Assembly: GCA_017622575.1 (NCBI GenBank) | Contig: JAGAQU010000021.1 | Coordinates: 1 to 37,387, forward strand | DNA length: 37,387 nucleotides | Direction: 5' to 3' | Source: Lachnospiraceae bacterium | GTDB taxonomy: Bacteria; Bacillota; Clostridia; Lachnospirales; Lachnospiraceae | Shown here: positions 25,501-33,873 of the stretch, in pieces | How the letters are laid out: the number at the start of each line of letters is the position of its first letter | How positions within the stretch are numbered: the stretch's first letter is position 1 | The notes under the pieces: generated by a model | Told to the model about the DNA's origin: nothing | Databases searched by the model: none | The model's input: only the letters and a program-made list of their open reading frames with translations | Translations under genes and position numbers: made by a program

Positions 25501-26406
25501 ATGAAGAGCTTTTTAGAAAATACATGGAAGCACAGAGCACATGTGATAATGGCACTCCCGGCATTCCTGATTCTGTTCTTTATCATGTATGTCCCTATGG
25601 CCGGTCTTGTAATGGCATTTAAGAATTTTGACTTCTCGAAAGGTATTTGGGGCAGCCCATGGTGCGGATTTAATAATTTTAAATTCCTGCTTGCATCTAA
25701 GAACACATTTTTTACTATGACGAGAAACACTTTGCTGTATTACCTTTTGTTTACAGCACTGGGAACCTTTTTGAATGTGGTGCTTGCCATCGCCATTGAC
25801 CAGTTCCTGTTCAAAAGGTTAGCGAAGACAATGCAGACTATTATGATCATTCCTGTATTTATTTCATATGCAGCTGTTCAGTTTATCGTATATGCTTTTA
25901 TCAGTACAGATACAGGTATCATCAACAATACCATGGGGGCAAATATCAGGTTTTACTCCACAGCTTCCTGGTGGCCTCTGATTTTGACGATTGTTAAAAT
26001 GTGGAAGGACGTAGGTTACGGCTCCGTACTTTATATGTCAGTGTTGGCAGGTATTGACACAGAGCTTTATGAGGCAGCTCAGATTGACGGTGCTAATAAA
26101 TGGAAACAGATTATACATATTACAATACCTGCACTTATTCCTATGATTACTGTTATGTTACTACTCTCTGTCGGTAATGTGATGAGATCCGATACCGGTT
26201 TGTTCTATCAGGTAACAAGAAACAGCGGTACCTTATATTCAACGACACAGGTTATCGATTCCTATGTACTGAATGCCATCTTTAAGAATTCGAACTTCGG
26301 ATTTACATCTGCAACCAGCTTCTTCCAGTCAATTGTTGGTTTGTTGATGATGCTGTTCGCAAATGGTGTTGTCCGCAAGGTTTCTCCGGATGATGCACTG
26401 TTCTAA
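25501..26406 (+). CDS. Sugar ABC transporter permease (LplB-type)
   Basis: 301 aa with six membrane helices. Conserved start PAFLILFFIMYVPMAGLVMA and GIWGSPWCGFNNFKFLL, and the ATPase-contact loop YEAAQIDGANKWKQIIHITI. The first permease of an oligosaccharide importer in the LplB/YtcP/LipO-like group. GGAGAGAG precedes the start. It lies 61 bp after the regulator and 15 bp before the second permease. No ATP-binding subunit is encoded nearby, as is usual for this group, which shares an MsmK-type ATPase encoded elsewhere. Confidence 0.92.
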   Translation: MKSFLENTWKHRAHVIMALPAFLILFFIMYVPMAGLVMAFKNFDFSKGIWGSPWCGFNNFKFLLASKNTFFTMTRNTLLYYLLFTALGTFLNVVLAIAIDQFLFKRLAKTMQTIMIIPVFISYAAVQFIVYAFISTDTGIINNTMGANIRFYSTASWWPLILTIVKMWKDVGYGSVLYMSVLAGIDTELYEAAQIDGANKWKQIIHITIPALIPMITVMLLLSVGNVMRSDTGLFYQVTRNSGTLYSTTQVIDSYVLNAIFKNSNFGFTSATSFFQSIVGLLMMLFANGVVRKVSPDDALF

Positions 26407-26421
26407 GAGGGAGGAAAAAAG

Positions 26422-27354
26422 ATGAGTAAAAGAAAAGGAAACGCTGCCGATCTGGCACCATCAAAGAAAGAGAAAAAGGGAATAGGACAATATATATTAG
26501 GCTTTTTCCTCTTCCTATATACACTGTTTTGCGGATTACCTATCCTGCTTGTATTTATTGCCGCTTTCTCAGATGAAAAGGCCATCACACAGAATGGTTT
26601 CAGCTTTTTCCCTGAGAAATGGTCATTGGCCGGTATTAATTCCGTACTTCGTTATGGCTCCCAGCTTTTGACATCATACGGCGTAACAATTTTTGTCACG
26701 GTATTTGGTACATTCCTTGGATTACTTGTTATGAGTATGTTTGCATACTCTATCAGCAGAAAGGATTTCCGCTTATCCAAATTTTTGTCCATCTATTTGT
26801 TGATTCCCATGCTGTTTAATGGTGGTCAGCTTTCGGGATATGTAATTTTTACATCCTATTACCACCTAAAAGACAGTTTATGGCTTTTGATTTTACCCTT
26901 GTGTGTTACCACAATGAATGTTATTATTCTTAGGACATACATTGCAAACAGTATTCCTAACGAACTGATGGAAGCTGCAAAGATTGACGGTGCCGGGGAG
27001 TATCGTACTTTCTTCCAGATCACGCTCCCTCTGCTGAAGCCGTCACTTGCAGCAGTAGGATTTATGATGGCTACAGCATACTGGAATGACTGGCAGAACG
27101 CTCTGCTTTATATTACAACAGATAGGAAGAAACCGTTACAGCTTTTACTGATCAATATTCAGAAGAGTATTGAGTTCCTGTTAAATAATGCCAATGTTCC
27201 TGCATCTGCAAGAGCAGCGATGGGAGGAAATATTCCACAGTACTCATCCACAATGGCAACGGTGCTGATAGTTATTGGACCTATCATGATAGTTTATCCG
27301 TTCTTCCAGAAGTATTTTGTAAAAGGTCTTACGGTTGGTTCCGTTAAGGGATAA
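26422..27354 (+). CDS. Carbohydrate ABC transporter permease (YtcP-type)
   Basis: 310 aa, six membrane helices and the EAA loop MEAAKIDGAGEYRTFFQITL. C-terminal VYPFFQKYFVKGLTVGSVKG is the family's usual ending. The charged N-terminal 25 residues are cytoplasmic. It pairs with the previous permease to form the channel. GGGAGGAAAAAAG precedes ATG 26422. The gap to the binding-protein gene is 105 bp. Confidence 0.92.
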   Translation: MSKRKGNAADLAPSKKEKKGIGQYILGFFLFLYTLFCGLPILLVFIAAFSDEKAITQNGFSFFPEKWSLAGINSVLRYGSQLLTSYGVTIFVTVFGTFLGLLVMSMFAYSISRKDFRLSKFLSIYLLIPMLFNGGQLSGYVIFTSYYHLKDSLWLLILPLCVTTMNVIILRTYIANSIPNELMEAAKIDGAGEYRTFFQITLPLLKPSLAAVGFMMATAYWNDWQNALLYITTDRKKPLQLLLINIQKSIEFLLNNANVPASARAAMGGNIPQYSSTMATVLIVIGPIMIVYPFFQKYFVKGLTVGSVKG

Positions 27355-27459
27355 TATTTAAGCAATGTTACATTTTTATTCACAATTCACAATGATTTCA
27401 ATCCGATACAATAGTGTGGAGGATTCGAAATAAATAATAATAAGGGAGGATTTTTAGCA

Positions 27460-29031
27460 ATGAAAATCAAAAAAATCTTGGCTCTTGCTTTAGCAGGTGC
27501 TATGACAGCAACAATGCTTGTTGGTTGTGGCGGAAGCAGCGCAGAGACAACAGAAACAACTGAAACAACTGAAACAACAGAAGCAGCAGAGACAACAGAG
27601 ACAGCTGAAACAACAGAGACAGCTGAAACAACTGAAGCAGCTTCAGGCGACGTTGTTACTATCAATGTAACAAGAGCACTGTTCAACCTGGCAACACCTG
27701 ATTCTGAGCAGGTTAAGAAAGTTGAAACAGCAATCAATGAGTACATCAAAGATAAGATCAATGTTCAGATCAATCTGACAGAGTACGGTTCAGGTGAATA
27801 CACCGACAAGGCTAACCTTGCACTGGCTAACAACGAAATCAACCTTCTCTGGACAGCTTCATGGGAAGCAACAATCGGTACTAATGACCTTGTTCCTAAC
27901 AATGCTGTTTATGATCTTACAGATCTTCTTCCCGGCACACCTCTCTATGAGTCAATGGATGCTGGACAGTGGGAAGCAACCAAGTACAACGGAAAGAATT
28001 ACTTCATTCCTGTTTACAAGGACAATGTAGAAGGCTATGATCTTATGTTCCGTCAGGATCTTGTTGACAAGTATGGCTGGGATATTTCTTCCATCAAGAC
28101 ATTAGCTGATATTGAACCTATGCTTGCTGATGCTAAGGCAGAAGGACTTAAATATCCTTATCTTTCTCAGAAGACAGCTATGTTCTACAGATATTACATC
28201 AACGATTTTGATTTCTTCACAGCTGATGCAACAGCTAACTGGATTGCAGTTGACAGAGCTACAGATACAGTAGTTGATACTGTTCTTACAGATCAGTACA
28301 AAGAGTTCTGTACTTTAATGTCTAAGTGGGCTGAAGAAGGATACATCTCAGAAGATGATGTTACAAAGACAACAACAGATACAACAACTCAGACACAGGA
28401 TTGGGCTATTTCATGGTGGACAGATATCCCTGTAAACGATGAAGCAGACAGCAGATATGGTCAGGATGTAACTATGGTTCCTATCACAGACAGATGGGCT
28501 CACTCTACATCAGCTCTTGGTTCTTGCTACTGTGTAACTGCAAACAGTACTCCTGAACAGGCTCAGGCTTGTATTGATTTCATGGGTCTTCTTTATACAG
28601 ACAGCAAACTTGCTGATATGTACACATTCGGTATTGAAGGCGAAGACTTCACCTATGATGCAAACGGTCACGTTGAGCAGACAAGCGAGAAGTACAACCA
28701 CTCCATGTGGGAATCTGCTTCAGCTACAGTTGTAACTCCTCTTGCAAACGAGCCTGACAACAAGGCAGACCTTTACAAGGATTTCAACGGTGGTGCTAAC
28801 ACATCTAGTGCAGCTGGATTCCGTTTCGATAAGACACCTGTTGCAGCTCAGTTCAGCGCTTGCCAGAACGTATTTGAGCAGTATGGTTTCCCTCTTGAGA
28901 ACGGTGGATTTGCAGCATCTGATGTAGAAGCTACAATCGAAGCATATCAGGCAGCTCTTGATGAAGCTGGATATCAGGATATCTTAGCAGAGTTCACAGC
29001 TCAGTATGATGCTTGGAAAGCAGCTAAATAA
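27460..29031 (+). CDS. Extracellular solute-binding lipoprotein of the oligosaccharide transporter
   Basis: 523 aa. Lipobox LVGC followed by a Thr/Glu/Ala linker (about residues 27-62, repeats of TETTET and AAETTE). The rest is a family 1-type sugar-binding domain with NLTEYGSGEYTDKANLALAN, aromatic-rich WTDIPVND and C-terminal helices (EATIEAYQAALDEAGYQDIL). It presumably captures cello-oligosaccharides for the two permeases upstream. Codons are biased to the optimal set (GCT, ACA, CTT) more than those of its neighbours, which suits a highly expressed gene. GGGAGG is 10 nt upstream, and a strong terminator follows at 29058-29089. Confidence 0.92.
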   Translation: MKIKKILALALAGAMTATMLVGCGGSSAETTETTETTETTEAAETTETAETTETAETTEAASGDVVTINVTRALFNLATPDSEQVKKVETAINEYIKDKINVQINLTEYGSGEYTDKANLALANNEINLLWTASWEATIGTNDLVPNNAVYDLTDLLPGTPLYESMDAGQWEATKYNGKNYFIPVYKDNVEGYDLMFRQDLVDKYGWDISSIKTLADIEPMLADAKAEGLKYPYLSQKTAMFYRYYINDFDFFTADATANWIAVDRATDTVVDTVLTDQYKEFCTLMSKWAEEGYISEDDVTKTTTDTTTQTQDWAISWWTDIPVNDEADSRYGQDVTMVPITDRWAHSTSALGSCYCVTANSTPEQAQACIDFMGLLYTDSKLADMYTFGIEGEDFTYDANGHVEQTSEKYNHSMWESASATVVTPLANEPDNKADLYKDFNGGANTSSAAGFRFDKTPVAAQFSACQNVFEQYGFPLENGGFAASDVEATIEAYQAALDEAGYQDILAEFTAQYDAWKAAK

Positions 29032-29057
29032 TAAAAATTCATATTGAATGATTTTTG

Positions 29058-29089
29058 GAGGGTACTCTTTGTGAGTACCCTCTTTTTTT
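29058..29089 (+). terminator. Terminator of the sugar transporter operon
   Basis: A perfect 10-bp stem GAGGGTACTC (29058-29067)/GAGTACCCTC (29073-29082) followed by seven T. Confidence 0.93.
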
Positions 29090-29175
29090 CCAAAACAAGA
29101 TATGTTTTTGATAAGCAGGACTGGAAAATGGAGAAGTAAGAGAATATAATAAGAGAAAAACGGGAAGTGATCAAA

Positions 29176-29562
29176 ATGTCTGGAATTATCTATGATACAT
29201 CCAAAATCAAAGCATGTGAAGGTTTTTATGCTATATGTGATTATGCGGAATTTGACAAACAGTGGACAGACGAATTGTGGAAAGATGTATTGACACATCC
29301 CCCGATATATGAAGAGCTGGTCTATTATCTGGAACATCATACGTTCAGGGATAAGGTAAAGATCGAAGGCTATTCACTATCTGATTTATATGTTTTTCAG
29401 ATGGATAAATATAATCTGGTTCGTGAGATTGGAAAAAATCCGAGATCCTGCAATAAAGAGAGAATGGTAATGAGAGCATTCAGAACCATGCTGGACATGC
29501 AGGAGAATCCGGCAGAATACGTGAAACGTCTGAAGGAAGGGCGCGGAGAAGACAGGCTATAA
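29176..29562 (+). CDS. Hypothetical protein, 128 aa
   Basis: Soluble, mixed-charge, largely helical (YDTSKIKACEGFYAICDYAE, CNKERMVMRAFRTMLDMQEN, PAEYVKRLKEG). I recognise no domain. ATG 29176 has GGGAAG 8 nt upstream; a GTG at 29167 would overlap that site. A TATAAT at 29145-29150 with a weak -35 may be its promoter, and the ORF is independent of the sugar operon, which ends in a terminator. Confidence 0.55.
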   Translation: MSGIIYDTSKIKACEGFYAICDYAEFDKQWTDELWKDVLTHPPIYEELVYYLEHHTFRDKVKIEGYSLSDLYVFQMDKYNLVREIGKNPRSCNKERMVMRAFRTMLDMQENPAEYVKRLKEGRGEDRL

Positions 29563-29670
29563 AGTGAATGAACTAAAAGAAATGAATTGCGAATAAAAAA
29601 TGCATGGATAATATTGGGAATAAAGTACTAATATAAAGCTGCATAAAAAAGCTGAAAACAGAAAATACTA

Positions 29671-29695
29671 CTCCTGTAACCTAATGAAACAGGAG
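29671..29695 (+). promoter_or_regulatory. Hairpin sequestering the ribosome site of the N/Q-rich gene
   Basis: CTCCTGT (29671-29677) pairs with ACAGGAG (29689-29695), and the 3' arm is the start of the AGGAGGG ribosome site for ATG 29705. Opening this 7-bp stem would be needed for efficient translation. Promoter-like TTGCGA-16-TAATAT lies at 29587-29614. Confidence 0.5.
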
Positions 29696-29704
29696 GGATT
29701 TAAA

Positions 29705-29851
29705 ATGTCTAAGAACGATTATAATCAGAACAATCAGAGTCAGAACATGGACAAGCAGAACCAGGAGAACAAGAATTCTCAGAACAACAGCAAGAACAGC
29801 CAGAAGAACAATAACTGTTCTGACAACAATAAGAAAAACAACGAGTTCTAA
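29705..29851 (+). CDS. 48-aa Asn/Gln-rich hydrophilic miniprotein
   Basis: 48 residues, 18 Asn and 7 Gln, plus Lys and Ser, one Cys, almost no hydrophobic residues: MSKNDYNQNNQSQNMDKQNQ opens it. It is flanked by an AGGAGGG ribosome site inside a hairpin and a strong terminator (29865-29889), so it behaves like an independent gene. The composition predicts a disordered protein. It recalls small spore-type or stress hydrophilins, but I know no family match. Confidence 0.65.
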   Translation: MSKNDYNQNNQSQNMDKQNQENKNSQNNSKNSQKNNNCSDNNKKNNEF

Positions 29852-29864
29852 GTATTTTAAGCTG

Positions 29865-29889
29865 AGGGACACCGTAAGGTGTCCCTTTT
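29865..29889 (+). terminator. Terminator after the N/Q-rich gene
   Basis: Stem AGGGACACC (29865-29873) and GGTGTCCCT (29878-29886) around GTAA, then T. Confidence 0.88.
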
Positions 29890-29936
29890 GCATTCTTTTG
29901 CCGTCAAGATTGCATATACCAAAATAGGCAGGGATG

Positions 29937-29945
29937 TGTTATACT
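29937..29945 (+). promoter_or_regulatory. Extended -10 promoter of the RNA methyltransferase gene
   Basis: TGTTATACT: an extended -10 (TGn + TATACT at 29940-29945). The -35 region is weak. Confidence 0.4.
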
Positions 29946-30013
29946 TATGCTAAACGTGCTGCAAAACGAAGCAGAATGAAAAACAAAACAGAATGAAAAA
30001 ACAGGAAATAGAT

Positions 30014-31168
30014 ATGAGAAAATTGGAATTGATTGCTCCGTGTCATTTTGGCCTGGAGGCAGTATTAAAAAGAGAGATCACGGATCTGGGCTATGATGTG
30101 GAACAGGTGGAGGATGGTAGACTGACTTTTATAGGAGATGAGGAGGCAGTCTGTCGTGCCAATGTTTTCCTTCGCAGCGCAGAGCGTATTTTGATAAAGG
30201 TGGGCAGCTTTCATGCGGAAACCTACGAGGAACTTTTTCAGGGGACAAAGGTTCTTGCACTGGAGGAATTTATTCCGAAAGACGGGAAGTTCTGGGTGAC
30301 AAAAGCGGCAAGCGTAAAGAGCAAACTGTTCAGCCCTTCTGATATACAGTCTGTTATGAAAAAGGCAATGGTGGAGCATCTTAAGGAAGTCTATAAGGTA
30401 AACTGGTTTCAGGAAGACGGGGCTCCTTTTCCCTTCAGAGTATTTCTAATGAAAGATGAAGTGACGGTTGCACTTGATACTACGGGAGAATCGCTACATA
30501 AGAGAGGTTATCGTAAACTGACCGCAAAAGCTCCTATTGCAGAGAATCTGGCAGCATCTCTGATTATGTTGACGCCATGGAAGGGGGACCGTATTCTGAT
30601 AGATCCTTTTTGCGGAAGCGGAACCTTCCCCATCGAAGCAGCTATGATGGCGGCGGGTATTGCACCCGGTATGAACCGGGAATTTACGGCAGAGAAATGG
30701 AATCATCTGATTCCTTCAAAAGAATGGTATGATGCGGTAGATGAGGCGAGAGAGCAGATCAATCTGAAGATAGATACGGATATTCAGGGATATGATATTG
30801 ATGAGAAGATGGTAGCGATCGCGAGGGAAAACGCAAAGCTTGCGGGCGTGGATTCCTTGATCCATTTTCAAAAAAGAGGAATTGACCAATTAAGTCACAG
30901 CAAAAAATATGGATTTGTCATTACCAATCCGCCATATGGAGAGCGGATTGAGGAAAAGAAGAATCTGCCGGCACTTTACAGAATGATCGGCGAAAAGTTT
31001 CAGGCGCTGGATTCCTGGTCTTTGTATCTGATCACTGCTTATGATAAGGCCCAGGAGGATATGGGTTTAAAAGCCGCAAAGAACAGAAAAATTTACAACG
31101 GAATGATGAAGACCTACTTTTATCAGTTCCCGGGGCCCAAACCGCCCAGAAGAAACGTTCAGGACTAG
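30014..31168 (+). CDS. THUMP-domain class I SAM-dependent RNA methyltransferase (RlmL/YpsC-like)
   Basis: 384 aa. The N-terminal part (LELIAPCHFGLEAVLKREI, DGRLTF) is the ferredoxin-like/THUMP RNA-binding region; residues about 155-380 are the Rossmann methylase with DPFCGSGTFPIEAA and the catalytic NPPYGER, which marks N-methylation of a base, as in m2G of 23S rRNA. Clostridial relatives are annotated RlmL/RlmK-like. ATG 30014 has AGGA 7 nt upstream and aligns with the family start; ATG 29993 would add seven residues. The amidase-fold gene follows after 30 bp, then rdgB and yfcE, probably one transcript. Confidence 0.88.
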   Translation: MRKLELIAPCHFGLEAVLKREITDLGYDVEQVEDGRLTFIGDEEAVCRANVFLRSAERILIKVGSFHAETYEELFQGTKVLALEEFIPKDGKFWVTKAASVKSKLFSPSDIQSVMKKAMVEHLKEVYKVNWFQEDGAPFPFRVFLMKDEVTVALDTTGESLHKRGYRKLTAKAPIAENLAASLIMLTPWKGDRILIDPFCGSGTFPIEAAMMAAGIAPGMNREFTAEKWNHLIPSKEWYDAVDEAREQINLKIDTDIQGYDIDEKMVAIARENAKLAGVDSLIHFQKRGIDQLSHSKKYGFVITNPPYGERIEEKKNLPALYRMIGEKFQALDSWSLYLITAYDKAQEDMGLKAAKNRKIYNGMMKTYFYQFPGPKPPRRNVQD

Positions 31169-31198
31169 CTTGGAAGCATTGGCTGGAAAGGATATAAA

Positions 31199-32254
31199 AT
31201 GCAGCAGAAGCTAATGAAAAAAACGGCAGTCTTTTCCGCAATTTTCTTTCTCATTTCCATGGGAATGATCATTTATATGTCTGTAAGTAAAGTGATAACC
31301 ATAGAGGGCGTAGCCCAGGATGAAGTAAATGAGGTCACGGTGGCAAAGGAAGATGGAACCGGGGAAGATGCCAAAAGAAATCTGACCTTTCAGCTTGGGG
31401 AGGCTGACAGCAGCTTTTTGAGGATACCGCTTCCGGAAGGCTGCAAAGCAGATGATATAATGATAGAAAATCATTATATGGATAAGGAACTATGGATCTT
31501 TGTGCCGTCCACCGAAAAAGATTTTTATGAGCAAAATGCTATTTCCGGAAACAGGGAAGCGATTGAACAAGGGACCTTTGAGAATAGAAAAGAGGGAATT
31601 GCACTTAATTTCCGGTTGACAGGAATTTATGAATGCCGTACTATTTTAGAAAATGAAAATTTATATATCAGCTTTCTTGCACCGGGAGAGGTTTATGATA
31701 AGATTATTGTCATCGATCCGGTCGGTGGAGGTGACGAAAAGGGCATTTTTACAGAAACGCAGGCAGAAAAAGATATCGCTTTGGAAATCGCCAGAAAATT
31801 GAAAGTAAAACTGGATGAAAGTGACATCAAAGCATATTATACCAGAATGGATGATGTGAATTCTCGGGAAGAAGACAGGATTGCTCTTGGGAATGAAACG
31901 AAGGCTGATATGTATATCAGAATTGAAGTGAATGAAGCAAAGGATACGGGGGTTTACGGTATCACAGCCGTATATAACAGTGATTACTTTATCCCAAGCT
32001 TTGGCAACATAGAGCTGGCTGATTGTCTGGAAAGGGAAGTGACTACTTCTGTGAAGGGAAAAGCCCTTGGGCTTGTCAGCGCAGGAAAAAAGGACGTAGT
32101 GCTTGAAAAGCTTACCGTTCCTGCTGCAACCATTAAGGTTGGTTATCTGAGTAACTCCCAGGAAGCGATATTGCTGAGCCGTGACGAATATCAGGATAAG
32201 ATTGCAACAGGAATTTATGATGCTATTACAAAAATATATGCTGAGAAGCATTAA
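31199..32254 (+). CDS. Membrane-anchored amidase_3-fold protein with lost active site (pseudoenzyme)
   Basis: 351 aa. An N-terminal membrane anchor (about residues 10-30), a beta-rich region (35-160), then an N-acetylmuramoyl-L-alanine amidase (amidase_3) fold at about 168-350: IVIDPVGGGDEKG, EKDIALEIARKLKVKL, YYTRMDD, RIALGNETKADMYIRIEVNE, VGYLSNSQEA. In active amidases these read DPGHGG, E, SIHxN and VExGFLSN. Here the first zinc His is Gly176, the second is Glu243 and the catalytic Glu is Lys313; only E190 is kept. The enzyme can hardly bind zinc, so a regulatory or scaffold role outside the membrane is inferred. It overlaps no neighbour and sits before rdgB. Confidence 0.8.
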   Translation: MQQKLMKKTAVFSAIFFLISMGMIIYMSVSKVITIEGVAQDEVNEVTVAKEDGTGEDAKRNLTFQLGEADSSFLRIPLPEGCKADDIMIENHYMDKELWIFVPSTEKDFYEQNAISGNREAIEQGTFENRKEGIALNFRLTGIYECRTILENENLYISFLAPGEVYDKIIVIDPVGGGDEKGIFTETQAEKDIALEIARKLKVKLDESDIKAYYTRMDDVNSREEDRIALGNETKADMYIRIEVNEAKDTGVYGITAVYNSDYFIPSFGNIELADCLEREVTTSVKGKALGLVSAGKKDVVLEKLTVPAATIKVGYLSNSQEAILLSRDEYQDKIATGIYDAITKIYAEKH

Positions 32255-32273
32255 TTAATATAAGGAAGAAAAA

Positions 32274-32882
32274 ATGCGTAAGATAATTTTTGCAACCGGT
32301 AACCGGGGGAAAATGCGTGAAGTTCGAAAGATACTGGCAAATCTGAAAATAGAAGGGGAAGAGACGGAAATTCTTTCCATGAAAGAAGCCGGAGTCGATA
32401 TAGAAATAACGGAGGACGGTGCATCCTTTGAGGAGAATGCGGTCATTAAGGCAAAAGCCGTTTCCGAGGTAGTACCGGGGGCGATCGTTCTTGCAGATGA
32501 TTCCGGACTGCAGATCGATTATCTGAATGGAGAACCGGGAATCTATTCAGCCAGGTATCTGGGCGAAGATACTTCTTATCATGTAAAAAATGCAAATTTG
32601 CTGGCGCGGCTTGCGGGAGTGGCGGAGGAAAAACGTACCGCCCGATTTGTTTGTGCCATTGCAGCGGCAATGCCGGACGGAAGAGTGGACACTGCAACGG
32701 GAATCATAGAAGGCAGAATCGGTTATGAGGAAAAGGGCGAGGGCGGCTTTGGCTATGATCCTATTTTTTATGTCCCGGAGTTTGGAAAAACCACAGCTGA
32801 ATTGTCTGAGGATGAAAAGAATGCAGTCAGTCATAGAGGAAAAGCATTGCGTGCAATCAGAGAAAGACTTGAAGAACGTTAG
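32274..32882 (+). CDS. rdgB: XTP/dITP diphosphatase (RdgB/HAM1)
   Basis: 202 aa. Removes non-canonical purine triphosphates (XTP, dITP, ITP), giving the monophosphate and PPi. Motifs: FATGNRGKMREV at the start, FEENAVIKAKA, the catalytic LADDSGL, GIYSARYLG, EGGFGYDPIF and SHRGKAL. The start has AAGGAAG upstream. The metallophosphoesterase gene begins 10 bp after its stop, a pairing common in Clostridia. Confidence 0.95.
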   Translation: MRKIIFATGNRGKMREVRKILANLKIEGEETEILSMKEAGVDIEITEDGASFEENAVIKAKAVSEVVPGAIVLADDSGLQIDYLNGEPGIYSARYLGEDTSYHVKNANLLARLAGVAEEKRTARFVCAIAAAMPDGRVDTATGIIEGRIGYEEKGEGGFGYDPIFYVPEFGKTTAELSEDEKNAVSHRGKALRAIRERLEER

Positions 32883-32892
32883 AGGATGATCC

Positions 32893-33372
32893 ATGAAAGT
32901 GTTGATTGTTAGTGATACCCATCGTCATAATGAGAACTATTTAAAGGTGGTCGAAAAAGTAAAACCCATAGATATGCTTGTTCATTGTGGGGACATCGAG
33001 GGCAGCGAATATCTGATCGCAGAGAGCGCAGGCTGTCCTGTACAGATGGTAACCGGCAACAACGATTTCTTTTCCGATCTTCCGAGGGAAAAGGAATTTA
33101 ATATCGGGAAGTACAGAGTGTGGCTGACACATGGACATAATTTTTATGTGTCCATGAGCAATGAACATATCAAGCGGGAAGCAAGGGAAAGAGGAGTGGA
33201 CATTGTGATGTACGGCCATTCCCACAGACCGGTAGTGGATATAGATGATGATGTGATAGCGGTGAATCCCGGAAGCCTTACCTATCCAAGACAGGAGGGC
33301 AGGCGTCCTTCCTTTGTCATTATGGAGCTTGACAAGGATGGAAAAGCGCATTTTACGATTAATTATCTGTAA
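32893..33372 (+). CDS. YfcE/MJ0936-type metallophosphoesterase
   Basis: 159 aa. Single-domain calcineurin-like phosphodiesterase with all metal motifs: VSDTHRH (D and H), VHCGDIEG, TGNNDF, LTHGHNF, YGHSHRP. Such enzymes cleave phosphodiesters with Mn2+; the physiological substrate is usually unknown. Last gene of the methyltransferase-rdgB group, with a terminator immediately after the stop. Confidence 0.93.
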   Translation: MKVLIVSDTHRHNENYLKVVEKVKPIDMLVHCGDIEGSEYLIAESAGCPVQMVTGNNDFFSDLPREKEFNIGKYRVWLTHGHNFYVSMSNEHIKREARERGVDIVMYGHSHRPVVDIDDDVIAVNPGSLTYPRQEGRRPSFVIMELDKDGKAHFTINYL

Positions 33373-33379
33373 AGCATGA

Positions 33380-33414
33380 CTGTTATGCCAGTTCATCTGG
33401 TATAACAGTTTTTT
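33380..33414 (+). terminator. Terminator after the metallophosphoesterase gene
   Basis: 12-bp stem CTGTTATGCCAG (33380-33391)/CTGGTATAACAG (33397-33408) with one G-T pair, then six T. Confidence 0.92.
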
Positions 33415-33416
33415 CG

Positions 33417-33460
33417 TTGCAAGAAGTACTAAAAGATGGTATGCTAAAAGCAGTACTACG
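33417..33460 (+). promoter_or_regulatory. Promoter and candidate BlaI-type operators upstream of the BlaI/M56 pair
   Basis: TTGCAA (33417-33422), 17-bp spacer, extended -10 TGGTATGCT (33437-33445). AGTACTA occurs within the spacer (33425-33431) and AGTACTACG just after the -10 box (33452-33460). The ACTACG half-site recurs in the palindrome at 35288-35326, which suggests the BlaI-type repressor controls both. Confidence 0.6.
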
Positions 33461-33489
33461 TTTTATAATACAAAGAGGAGGAAAACAGG

Positions 33490-33873
33490 ATGAATTTTAT
33501 GGAATTATCCGATTCCGAGAGAGAGGTAATGGAGGTGTTGTGGGAGAAAAAGAAACCCATGTCTTTTGCTGAGCTGCTTCGCTACTTTGATACCTGTACG
33601 GAAAAGAACTGGAAAAAGCAAACGCTGAATACGTTTTTGTTTCGCATGCAGCAAAAAGGTCTTTTGGAAGTGATTCAGGAAGGCACATACAGACATTATG
33701 TTCCTTCCATGACAAGGGAAGAATACAGGCTCGAGGAGTCAAAGGCATTTCTTGACAGAAATTATGAAGGATCCATTATAAAAATGTTGACGGCCTTTAA
33801 TGGCGGCGAAGCGTTGGAAAAGGATGAATTACACGAATTACAGAAGCTTTTAGGGGACTGGGAAAAGGAATGA
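33490..33873 (+). CDS. BlaI/MecI/CopY family transcriptional repressor
   Basis: 127 aa. A winged helix starting LSDSEREVMEVLWEKKKPMS, then the recognition region KNWKKQTLNTFLFRMQQKGL and a wing (EVIQEGTYRHYVPSM), and a C-terminal dimer/cleavage segment (FNGGEALEKDELHELQKLL). In the BlaI paradigm an M56 membrane protease triggers repressor cleavage and derepression. GAGGAGG lies 8 nt before ATG 33490, and the protease gene starts 4 bp before its stop, so the two are coupled. Confidence 0.93.
   Translation: MNFMELSDSEREVMEVLWEKKKPMSFAELLRYFDTCTEKNWKKQTLNTFLFRMQQKGLLEVIQEGTYRHYVPSMTREEYRLEESKAFLDRNYEGSIIKMLTAFNGGEALEKDELHELQKLLGDWEKE

Noticed and set aside
27355..27459. Separate promoter for the sugar-binding protein gene
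   Set aside because: TTCACA and TACAAT are present but 15 or 23 bp apart, so no convincing promoter could be placed.
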